A stretch of DNA of 30,898 nucleotides, taken from positions 1 through 30,898 of the forward strand of contig CAYSEF010000023.1 in the NCBI GenBank assembly GCA_964430105.1, written 5' to 3'. Source of the stretch: UMGS1696 sp964430105. GTDB lineage: Bacteria > Bacillota > Clostridia > Oscillospirales > CAG-272. The notes below the pieces were generated by a model. The model searched no databases. It was not told where the DNA came from and was given only the letters and a program-made list of their open reading frames with translations. Shown in pieces: positions 24,246 through 30,898 of the stretch. The first letter of the stretch is position 1. Every line of letters begins with the position of its first letter. The translations under genes were made by a program, and so were the position numbers.

Positions 24246-24956
24246 ATGGCAATGCTTGAAGTTAAAAATTTGGAAGTATACTACGGCGTTATCTGTGCGC
24301 TTAAGGGTATAAACTTTGAAGTAAACGAGGGTGAGATCGTTACACTGATAGGTGCAAACGGTGCAGGGAAAACCACAACTATGCAAAGCGTTGTCGGACT
24401 TATCCCAAAGAGAAGCGGAACGGTTACCTTTGACGGTAAGGATATCACACAAACTCCATGTCATAAGATAGTTCATCTTGGTATGACACAGGTTCCTGAA
24501 GGACGCAGAATTTTCCAGGAGCTGACTGTATACGAAAATCTTCTTATGGGTGCGTATTCTATAAAGGATCAGTCGGGCTTCAAAAATGACATAGATGCTG
24601 TCTATACCCGTTTTCCAAGACTTGCAGAACGCAAAAATCAGATAGCAGGAACTCTTTCCGGTGGTGAACAGCAGATGCTTGCAATGGGTCGTGCCATAAT
24701 GAGCCACCCGAAGCTTCTCATGCTTGATGAACCTTCAATGGGTCTATCACCGCTGCTCGTCGATCAGGTGTTTGAAATCATCAAGGATATCAATCGTGAT
24801 GGTACAACGATACTTCTCGTTGAGCAGAATGCAGGTAAATCCCTGGCGATATCTGACAGAGCTTATGTTCTCGAAAACGGCAGTATAGTGCTTTCCGGTA
24901 CAGGTGCTGAGCTTGCAGCCAGCGAAATGGTTCAGAAGGCATACCTCGGTGGCTGA
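24246..24956 (+). CDS. livF: Branched-chain amino acid ABC transporter ATPase LivF
   Basis: A 236-residue ATP-binding subunit, the usual LivF length. Motifs are Walker A GANGAGKTT, signature LSGGEQQMLAMGRA, Walker B LLMLDEPSMGLSP and H-loop LVEQNAGKS. LSGGEQQMLAMGRALM-type sequence and the PSMGLSPLLV stretch are typical of LivF rather than LivG. AGGAGG lies at the end of livG, so the two are translated together. It is the last gene of the livJHMGF operon. Confidence 0.95.
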   Translation: MAMLEVKNLEVYYGVICALKGINFEVNEGEIVTLIGANGAGKTTTMQSVVGLIPKRSGTVTFDGKDITQTPCHKIVHLGMTQVPEGRRIFQELTVYENLLMGAYSIKDQSGFKNDIDAVYTRFPRLAERKNQIAGTLSGGEQQMLAMGRAIMSHPKLLMLDEPSMGLSPLLVDQVFEIIKDINRDGTTILLVEQNAGKSLAISDRAYVLENGSIVLSGTGAELAASEMVQKAYLGG

Positions 24957-24970
24957 TAAAAAAGAAAAAA

Positions 24971-25026
24971 TTAAAAGGCTACTCGCGTTTTGGAAATTTA
25001 TTCCTTAATGCGTGCAGCCTTTTTTG
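24971..25026. terminator. Terminator of the liv operon
   Basis: AAAAGGCT (24973-24980) pairs with AGCCTTTT (25016-25023), and the inner bases extend the stem with mismatches. A T-run follows. The A-rich left flank may let it also stop the convergent GH43 transcript. Confidence 0.75.
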
Positions 25027-25124
25027 TATTCAAATTGTGCGATTTTTGCGGTAGCTTTTAGGTAATATTACTTTTTGAAGGGAGTGTGTTTGCTATATGG
25101 CTGTAATTACGAGGATTATGTGTT

Positions 25125-26036
25125 TTATCTTCCTTCAAAGTTCCATTCCGAAGTCATTTTTACGGGTTTAATATTTCCGTTTTCGTCAAGATCCATGCGG
25201 TCGATGCAGAGAAAACGTGCGTTGCCGTCGTGAATTCCCGGCTTATGACGATGATATACCATTAAATATTGGTCATCCTCGGGGATATACAGGAATCCGT
25301 TGTGGCCGGGGCCGTTTGCAATTGTGGAATCTCCTGTTGAGAGAATAGTATGACATTCGTTAAAAGGTCCGCACGGATTGTCGGAAACAGCGGTATTTAC
25401 ACGGTATGTTCCGTCAGTCCAGCCACCTGCTGACCACATGAAATAGTATTTATCTCCACGTTTCATCATGCAAGGGCCTTCTACATAGTCAGGAGGTGTG
25501 ATCTCTTTGAAAATTTCACCATCCTCAAAAGGAACAAAGCCTGTCATATCGTCGTTCATTTTTGCGATATTGCAGTGACCCCATCCACCGTAGTAGAGGT
25601 ACATTGTACCGTCATCATCCTTAAACAAATGGGCATCTATTGGCTGTGCACCATTGTGAAATTCGCTGATGAGTGGCTTGTCAAGCAAGGCTTTGAACGG
25701 ACCTGTGGGGCTTTCTGATACTGCGATTTCAAGGCCACCTATATTGCTTTTATTTGGAATGTCGTTTGAGGCGAAGATGTAGTAGTATTTTCCATCTTTT
25801 TCTTCGATAGTGGGTGCCCAAATCGCACATTCAGCCCATGGAAATCCGCTCATATCAATAATATTTTCGATTTTCTCCCAATGTGTCAGGTCTTCGGAAA
25901 CAAAGCAGGTATGGTTATGCTGTTCCTCATAGGGGAGAGAATGAGTTACATAAATGTAGTATTTGCCGTTGTAATAACGAGCTTCCGGGTCTGCATACCA
26001 GTTCTCGTCAAGTGGATTATGTATTGAAAATTTCAT
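25125..26036 (-). CDS. GH43 family glycosidase (arabinanase/xylosidase-like)
   Basis: A 303-residue single-domain five-bladed propeller enzyme of family GH43. No signal peptide is seen, so it probably acts in the cytoplasm. The three catalytic carboxylates are in place: general base Asp16 (WYADPEARYY), pKa-tuning Asp134 (QPIDAHLFKDDDG) and general acid Glu186 (YVEGPCMMKR). Substrates of the family are arabinose- or xylose-containing oligosaccharides; the exact specificity cannot be told from sequence. It lacks a C-terminal beta-sandwich. A strong promoter (26083-26112) and AAAGGA precede it. It stands alone between the liv operon and the CRISPR locus. Confidence 0.9.
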   Translation of the reverse strand: MKFSIHNPLDENWYADPEARYYNGKYYIYVTHSLPYEEQHNHTCFVSEDLTHWEKIENIIDMSGFPWAECAIWAPTIEEKDGKYYYIFASNDIPNKSNIGGLEIAVSESPTGPFKALLDKPLISEFHNGAQPIDAHLFKDDDGTMYLYYGGWGHCNIAKMNDDMTGFVPFEDGEIFKEITPPDYVEGPCMMKRGDKYYFMWSAGGWTDGTYRVNTAVSDNPCGPFNECHTILSTGDSTIANGPGHNGFLYIPEDDQYLMVYHRHKPGIHDGNARFLCIDRMDLDENGNIKPVKMTSEWNFEGR

Positions 26037-26082
26037 AAGAATTCCTTTCGTTGTAAGTGTGACTGCCGATTTTTACAGTTTT

Positions 26083-26112
26083 AGTATATCATAATTGTTC
26101 AGTCACTGTCAA
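26083..26112 (-). promoter_or_regulatory. Promoter of the GH43 gene
   Basis: On the minus strand TTGACA (26107-26112), an 18-bp spacer and TATACT (26083-26088), about 45 bp before the start codon. Confidence 0.75.
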
Positions 26113-26351
26113 TCGAAATTTTAGTTTGTGTCAGTTATTCGATTGTGTTAAATTTTGTGAGGTATTTATTATGAAACGAATGCTTGAGCGATGTAAGGCG
26201 CTGACGATTCCCAACGATATCTCGTTGACACTTGATATTATCATATTGTAATCGTTCGACTGTTGCAGAATCAAAATCAAGTAATAAGACGTAAGAGTCG
26301 GTGAAATAGCTGTTTTGAAGAGTGTTTTTTTCTGATTTTATAGTAATCATC

Positions 26352-26380
26352 TTGTCATAAATTAAACATTATGGTAAAAT
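26352..26380 (+). promoter_or_regulatory. Candidate cas9 promoter
   Basis: TTGTCA (26352-26357), a 17-bp spacer and TAAAAT (26375-26380); five of six bases match at each hexamer. Transcription from here would read through the tracrRNA region in antisense and give cas9 a leader of about 165 bases. No better plus-strand promoter was seen between here and cas9. Confidence 0.45.
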
Positions 26381-26401
26381 ATAGACATAATCTGTTGGTA
26401 A

Positions 26402-26517
26402 AACAAAAAAGACCCATCGAGGTCTTTTAGGTGCACACACTGTGCTATCGGTTTTGCCGACGATTTGAAAAAATTTTTATTTGAACGTGTAGTGTAAGTT
26501 TATAGGGTAATAAACTT
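26402..26517 (-). ncRNA. Predicted type II-A tracrRNA
   Basis: Read on the minus strand, about 115 bases. The 5' part (26515-26480) is a likely anti-repeat: its complement begins TTTGAACGTGTAGTGTAA and ends GGTAATAAAC, like the 36-bp GTTTGA...AAAC repeats of gut Firmicute type II arrays. Then come a small nexus-like hairpin (26460-26448, TCGG-CAAAA-CCGA), a second hairpin (26445-26433, GCACA-GTG-TGTGC) and an 8-bp terminator stem (26428-26421 with 26414-26407) followed by six T residues. The promoter lies at 26524-26552. The position next to cas9 and divergent orientation are usual for tracrRNA. The repeat array is not in the window, so pairing could not be tested. Confidence 0.8.
26405..26428 (-). 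terminator. Terminator of tracrRNA
   Basis: On the minus strand AAAAGACC-N6-GGTCTTTT and a T-run. On the plus strand the hairpin is followed only by TTTT within the stem, so it should stop cas9 transcription weakly if at all. Confidence 0.85.
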
Positions 26518-26523
26518 GACTAT

Positions 26524-26552
26524 ATGATATCACAGACGGGAGGAATTGTCAA
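26524..26552 (-). promoter_or_regulatory. tracrRNA promoter spanning the cas9 ribosome site
   Basis: On the minus strand TTGACA (26547-26552), a 17-bp spacer and TATCAT (26524-26529). It predicts a start near 26517, right at the anti-repeat. The promoter covers the cas9 Shine-Dalgarno (26538-26544) and ends one base before the cas9 ATG at 26554. Confidence 0.75.
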
Positions 26553-26553
26553 T

Positions 26554-29500
26554 ATGGAAAAGAAAAAATATTATTTAGGTCTTGATATCGGAACAGATTC
26601 TGTTGGATATGCTGCTGCATGGGAAGATTACACGTTATGTAAATTCCACGGAGAACCTATGTGGGGAACAACTATGTTTGAGGCAGCTAATCAATGTGCT
26701 GACCGCAGAAGTTTCCGAACAGCAAGACGAAGACTGGACAGAAGACAACAACGAGTTTTGTTATTACAGGAGATTTTCGCTCACGAAATCGAAAAGGTTG
26801 ATCCTAATTTTTACATCAGATTACAGGAAAGTTCCTTATTCGCAGAAGATAAAACGAACATAAAAGATAAGAATTCAATATTCAATGATCCTACATACCA
26901 GGACAAGAATTATCACGCTGAGTATCCGACGATTCATCACCTGATTTGTGAATTAATGCAGTCCGATAAACCTCATGATATCAGACTTGTATACCTTGCG
27001 TGTGCATGGCTGGTGGCTCATCGGGGACATTTTCTGAGCAATATCAATATGGACAATATCGACTCCATACTGTCATTTGATGAAATCTACGCCGAATTTG
27101 TTCTGCATTTTGAGGAACGCGGATACGCATTACCGTGGAATTGTACCGCTGCTGGTTTCGCGGAAGTATTAAAAGAAAGAGTAGGTATTATAAAAAAATA
27201 CGGTGCTTTCAAAAAAATGTTGAACAATGGTAAAGCTTTTAAGAATACATCTGAGGAACATCCGTATGATCGTGATGCAATGCTGAAATTGCTGTCAGGC
27301 GGAACGCTATCGCCGTCAGTGATTTTCAAAAAAGATCAGTATGCGGAACTTGAGTCGATAACTCTCGGAAAAGATGAGGAAAAACTGGAGGCAGTGTTGT
27401 CTTCTTTGGATGAGGATGATATCGAATTGATCCGTATTTTACAGAAAATGTCAGACTGGGCTTCTTTGGTGGATATATTAAAGGAATGTTCATGCATATC
27501 TCAGGCTAAGGTACTTGTATATGAACAGCATAAGAATGATCTAAAACTGCTGAAAACCTTTATTAGAAAATATTGTCCCGAAAAATATAAAGAAATTTTC
27601 AACAGCACCAAGAAAGATCTGAAAAACTATGCTGCTTACGCATATCATTACAAGACCATCGCGTCAGAAAAGGCTGATCTGCCGAAAGCAAAAGTCAACA
27701 AAGAGGATTTCAGTAAGTATTTGTTGGGAATTGTGAAGAAAATCACACCGGATGACGAGGACAAAGAGTTTTATGAAGATATGTTTGAGCGTCTGGAACT
27801 TCGCACCTTTTTGCCAAAACAGGTCGATTCCGATAACAGAGTCATTCCCAATCAGTTATACCTTTACGAATTACAGCAGATATTAGATAAAGCATCTGCT
27901 TATATGCCATTTCTTGGTTGTGCGGATGAAGATGGTTTGACACCAAAAGAAAAAATCGAAGCTGTTTTCAAATTCCGTGTTCCTTATTATGTTGGACCGT
28001 TGCGCAATGATGATAATAATGATAACGCATGGGTAAAACGTCTTGCTCAAAGGGGAGAGAAGATATATCCGTGGAATTTCAGCGAATTGGTTGACGAAGA
28101 GGAATGCGAGCAGAGATTCATAAAACGCATGACGAATAGATGTACATATCTGCCTAGTCAATCTGTGCTTCCGAAAAATTCTCTGCTGTACAGCAAATTC
28201 ACTGTTTTGAATGAGATAAATAATATTAAGATAAACGGCAATCCAATTACAGTGGAGCAAAAGCAGGAAATATTTGAGGATTGTATCAAAAGGCACACGC
28301 GAGTCAGCAAGAAAACTCTCGAAAGCTTCTGCCAAAGTCGTGGTATCATGTCAAAGGACGATATACTGGAAGGCGTCGATATACAGCTTACAGCGACTTT
28401 AAAGCCGTATATTGATTTTGCCTCATTGATACAGCGCGAAATTCTATCCGAAGCGCAGATAGAAGATATTATTTCAAGATCAGCTTACATGGAGGATAGC
28501 GGACGTTTTACGGAGTGGCTGAAAAAGGAATATCACCATATCTCAGAAGAAGATGTGCGTTACATTGTGCGCAAGAGATATAAGGATTTCGGCCGTTTGT
28601 CAGCAGAATTTCTAAATGGTCTTGAGGGTGAGCGCACGTCTACTAAAGAAACTGGCACAATATTGTATTTCCTGTGGAATACAAACTGCAATCTCATGCA
28701 GCTACTGTCGGATGAATTTACTTTCAGCGAACAAATAAAGAAGATACGCAACGACTATTATTGCGGACGTCATGTGACAATAGAGAAAAGACTGGAAGAT
28801 ATGTATGTTCCAAATGCAGTGAAACGTCCAATCATCCGCACACTGGATATTGTAAAGGAAGTCGTTCATGCACAGGGATATGCTCCCGAGCGCATATTTG
28901 TCGAAATGGCACGTGGTCCGGAAGAGAAAAAACGCACCAAATCCAGAAAGGATCAACTGCTTGAACTCTACAAAAATGCAGGAGAAGATACGACAGAGCT
29001 CGAAAAACAGCTTACTGCAATGGGAGATATGGCAGAGAACAATTTGCAGAGCGAAGCGTTATATCTATACTATCTCCAGCTTGGCAGATGTATGTACACC
29101 GGCAAAGCGATTGATCTTGCACAACTGAAAACCAATACATACAACATTGATCATATTTATCCGCAGCATTACGTAAAGGATGACAGTATTCTCAACAACA
29201 AGGTACTTGTTCTTTCAACAGCAAATGCCGAGAAAGGTGACCAATATCCGATTGAGTCTGATGTACGGGATAGAATGATTTCGTTCTGGAAAAAACTTCA
29301 CGATAACGGTTTGATGGGGGATGAGAAATTCAAACGTCTTACCAGAAATACAGGATTTACGGACAAAGAGAAACACGGCTTCATCAATCGCCAGCTTGTT
29401 GAAACGAGACAGTCAACCAAAGCTGTTGCCACACTTTTAAATGAGCTGTATCCCGACACGGAAATTGTGTACGTTAAGGCGGGCTTGGTTTCGGATTTCC

Positions 29501-30669
29501 GCCATGAATTCGGACTGGTGAAGTGTCGCTCAGTAAATGATCTTCACCATGCAAAGGACGCATATCTGAATATTGTTGCAGGTAATGTGTATCATTGCAA
29601 GTTTACAAAGAATTTCTACCTTGACCAGAAATACAGCTTAAAGCCGAAGGAGATTTTCGGACACGATGTCACAATCAATGGAGAAAAAATATGGAAAGCC
29701 GATGAATCGATTTCTCTTGTGAAGAGGATGTATTCGAAAAACAGTGTGTATCTGACCAGGTATGCATTCTGTCGAAAAGGAGGACTGTTCGATCAGATGC
29801 CACTTAAAGCTGCTGACGGTCTTGTACCACGCAAAAAAGGACTTGATCCGGTGAAATACGGCGGATACAATAAGAAAACAGCTTCATTCTTTATTCTTGT
29901 AAAATACAGTTACAAGAAAGGGAAAAAGGAATTGTCCGACGTAATGATCATGCCGGTTGATTTAATGATTGCGGAGCAGTTCAAGAATGACGAAGCGTTT
30001 GCCACCGAATATGCGACTCAGAATTTAGAGGAAATTCTTAATAAGAAAATTCTTAATAAAGAAATAGTCGGTGTTTCATTCCCTCTCGGTATGCGGATTT
30101 TGAAAATCAATACCGTATTTTCGCTGGACGGACTTAGAGTTTGTCTCAGTTGTAAATTAAATGCAGGAGATACGATTAGTTTCAGATTGCTCACTTCATT
30201 GACGCTGTCCGAATATGACATGAGATACATAAAAAGATTGGAGTCATACATAGAAAAAGCAGCTGATAATAAGATGATAAAATTATCTGAGAAATATGAT
30301 TATATAAATGCAGAGGACAATATGCGTCTATATAATCTGTTGAAAGAAAAATCAGAGAGTTCTATCTTGACAAAAATACCAGGAGGAGAAAAACAGCAAC
30401 AGGTATTAGCAAAGGGTGTAGAATCATTTGCTAAACTACCACTTGCCTCCCAGGTGGCGTGTTTAATTCAAATAATATCTTTATATAAAACAAATCGCAG
30501 TGGCACTTGCAATTTGAAGATAATTGGTGGTTCCACCTATGGAGGGGCTTTAGTGCGTAGTTCCAATCTTTCGAACTGGAAGAAATACTACACCGATGTA
30601 CGTATCATCGACCAGTCCGCATCCGGGTTGTATGAATCAAAATCCTGCAATCTTCTTGAACTGCTATGA
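26554..30669 (+). CDS. cas9: Type II-A CRISPR-associated endonuclease Cas9
   Basis: RNA-guided DNA endonuclease of 1371 residues, close in size to SpCas9 (1368). The ATG at 26554 is chosen because GGGAGGA (26538-26544) is nine bases before it; an upstream in-frame ATG at 26524 lacks one. In order: RuvC-I YYLGLDIG (Asp11), arginine-rich bridge helix about 50-75, helical recognition lobe, RuvC-II IFVEMARG (Glu784), HNH with NIDHIYPQ (His867) and NAEKGD (Asn891), RuvC-III HHAKDAYLN (His999, Asp1002), and a PAM-interacting C-terminus with DPVKYGGY and SGLYES. All nuclease residues are present. Ungapped alignment to the SpCas9 end puts Ser and Leu where Arg1333 and Arg1335 read NGG. The stop overlaps cas1 by four bases. 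The tracrRNA is divergent upstream. Confidence 0.98.
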   Translation: MEKKKYYLGLDIGTDSVGYAAAWEDYTLCKFHGEPMWGTTMFEAANQCADRRSFRTARRRLDRRQQRVLLLQEIFAHEIEKVDPNFYIRLQESSLFAEDKTNIKDKNSIFNDPTYQDKNYHAEYPTIHHLICELMQSDKPHDIRLVYLACAWLVAHRGHFLSNINMDNIDSILSFDEIYAEFVLHFEERGYALPWNCTAAGFAEVLKERVGIIKKYGAFKKMLNNGKAFKNTSEEHPYDRDAMLKLLSGGTLSPSVIFKKDQYAELESITLGKDEEKLEAVLSSLDEDDIELIRILQKMSDWASLVDILKECSCISQAKVLVYEQHKNDLKLLKTFIRKYCPEKYKEIFNSTKKDLKNYAAYAYHYKTIASEKADLPKAKVNKEDFSKYLLGIVKKITPDDEDKEFYEDMFERLELRTFLPKQVDSDNRVIPNQLYLYELQQILDKASAYMPFLGCADEDGLTPKEKIEAVFKFRVPYYVGPLRNDDNNDNAWVKRLAQRGEKIYPWNFSELVDEEECEQRFIKRMTNRCTYLPSQSVLPKNSLLYSKFTVLNEINNIKINGNPITVEQKQEIFEDCIKRHTRVSKKTLESFCQSRGIMSKDDILEGVDIQLTATLKPYIDFASLIQREILSEAQIEDIISRSAYMEDSGRFTEWLKKEYHHISEEDVRYIVRKRYKDFGRLSAEFLNGLEGERTSTKETGTILYFLWNTNCNLMQLLSDEFTFSEQIKKIRNDYYCGRHVTIEKRLEDMYVPNAVKRPIIRTLDIVKEVVHAQGYAPERIFVEMARGPEEKKRTKSRKDQLLELYKNAGEDTTELEKQLTAMGDMAENNLQSEALYLYYLQLGRCMYTGKAIDLAQLKTNTYNIDHIYPQHYVKDDSILNNKVLVLSTANAEKGDQYPIESDVRDRMISFWKKLHDNGLMGDEKFKRLTRNTGFTDKEKHGFINRQLVETRQSTKAVATLLNELYPDTEIVYVKAGLVSDFRHEFGLVKCRSVNDLHHAKDAYLNIVAGNVYHCKFTKNFYLDQKYSLKPKEIFGHDVTINGEKIWKADESISLVKRMYSKNSVYLTRYAFCRKGGLFDQMPLKAADGLVPRKKGLDPVKYGGYNKKTASFFILVKYSYKKGKKELSDVMIMPVDLMIAEQFKNDEAFATEYATQNLEEILNKKILNKEIVGVSFPLGMRILKINTVFSLDGLRVCLSCKLNAGDTISFRLLTSLTLSEYDMRYIKRLESYIEKAADNKMIKLSEKYDYINAEDNMRLYNLLKEKSESSILTKIPGGEKQQQVLAKGVESFAKLPLASQVACLIQIISLYKTNRSGTCNLKIIGGSTYGGALVRSSNLSNWKKYYTDVRIIDQSASGLYESKSCNLLELL
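30032..30059 (+). repeat. 15-bp period tandem duplication inside cas9
   Basis: AAATTCTTAATAA occurs at 30032-30044 and 30047-30059. It encodes ILNKK followed by ILNKE in the PAM-interacting domain. It looks like a small in-frame duplication. Confidence 0.7.
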
Positions 30670-30898
30670 GCTGGAGAACGGTAGTTATATCAAACAGATG
30701 TAAGCTTGACCTCAGTATGGGATACATGGTCGTGCGCGGAGAGGAGACTATGCGTGTCTTTTTAGATGAACTTGCTGTTTTGATTATAGAGAACAGTGCA
30801 GTGTCTATGACAGGCTGTCTTCTCTCGGCATTGACCGAGAAAAAGGTGAAAGTGATTTTCTGTGACGAAAAGAGAAATCCCTGCGCTGAATTGATACC
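30666..30898 (+). CDS. cas1: CRISPR-associated endonuclease Cas1, type II-A (partial, 3' end outside)
   Basis: The first 77 codons of Cas1, the integrase that inserts new spacers with Cas2. The N-terminus MSWRTVVISNRCKLDLS and the later KVKVIFCDEKRNPCAELIP match the start of type II-A Cas1 proteins, which open with a GWRTVV-type strand and contain VIFCDEKR-like sequence. The ATG overlaps the cas9 stop (ATGA), so the genes are coupled. The catalytic residues lie beyond the window. The cas9-cas1 order predicts cas2 and csn2 next. Confidence 0.92.
   Translation, partial: MSWRTVVISNRCKLDLSMGYMVVRGEETMRVFLDELAVLIIENSAVSMTGCLLSALTEKKVKVIFCDEKRNPCAELI

Larger units (their letters stand above)
26037..26553. 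other. Intergenic region between GH43 and cas9
   Basis: About 517 bp. It contains the GH43 promoter (26083-26112, minus), a candidate cas9 promoter (26352-26380, plus), the tracrRNA (26402-26517, minus) and its promoter (26524-26552, minus). A 71-codon minus-strand frame at 26135-26350 has no ribosome site and no recognisable domain. It may be a gene remnant or chance, so it is not called as a CDS. Confidence 0.6.

Noticed and set aside
26480..26515. A lone CRISPR repeat next to cas9
   Set aside because: It is a single degenerate copy in a transcription unit with promoter, hairpins and terminator, so it is better explained as the tracrRNA anti-repeat.
26524..26553. Ten-residue N-terminal extension of Cas9
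   Set aside because: No ribosome site, and it contains the Shine-Dalgarno of the better start at 26554.

Overview
The window looks like chromosomal DNA of an anaerobic gut Firmicute (Clostridia, probably Ruminococcus or a relative in the Ruminococcaceae/Oscillospiraceae). The case rests on moderately AT-rich DNA, strong AGGAGG ribosome sites, near-consensus sigma-A promoters, an [FeFe]-hydrogenase maturase (HydE), ferredoxin-type and FeoAB iron genes, a CotH-like surface protein, several carbohydrate-active proteins and a type II-A CRISPR locus. No tRNA, rRNA, transposase or phage gene was seen, and the taxonomy is inferred.

Layout. 1-2.4 kb: a PatB/MalY-type aminotransferase (+) converges on hydE (-); they share an unusual branched terminator. 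2.6-6.2 kb: a two-gene operon (-) for a heterodimeric ABC exporter with one degenerate ATP site. 6.5-9.4 kb: a divergent GH27-like protein that seems to lack its catalytic nucleophile, then a membrane-anchored CotH protein with InlB-type repeats (+). 9.5-13.5 kb: an aldo/keto reductase with two [4Fe-4S] motifs, then the tldD-tldE protease pair (-). 13.8-17.2 kb: a ThuA-like protein, then the ferrous-iron uptake cluster feoA, feoB and a 53-residue FeoB-associated Cys-rich protein (+). Three copies of a DtxR-type palindrome, GTTAG-N6-CTAAY, sit in this cluster. 17.3-19.7 kb: a GH38 alpha-mannosidase (-). 20.1-25.0 kb: a complete branched-chain amino acid ABC importer, livJ-H-M-G-F (+). 25.1-26.0 kb: a GH43 glycosidase (-).

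26.4-30.9 kb: a type II-A CRISPR-Cas locus. It has a tracrRNA on the minus strand, a 1371-residue Cas9 on the plus strand and the first 77 codons of cas1, cut by the window edge. cas2, csn2 and the array must lie outside. The tracrRNA was built from sequence alone: an anti-repeat, two small hairpins, an intrinsic terminator and a promoter that lies across the cas9 Shine-Dalgarno and comes within one base of its start codon. The probable cas9 promoter lies beyond the tracrRNA, so the cas9 leader would be antisense to all of it. The Cas9 PAM-interacting end lacks the two arginines that read NGG in SpCas9, so its PAM is probably different. The CRISPR locus and the DtxR operator set are the most interesting parts; the rest is ordinary metabolism and transport.
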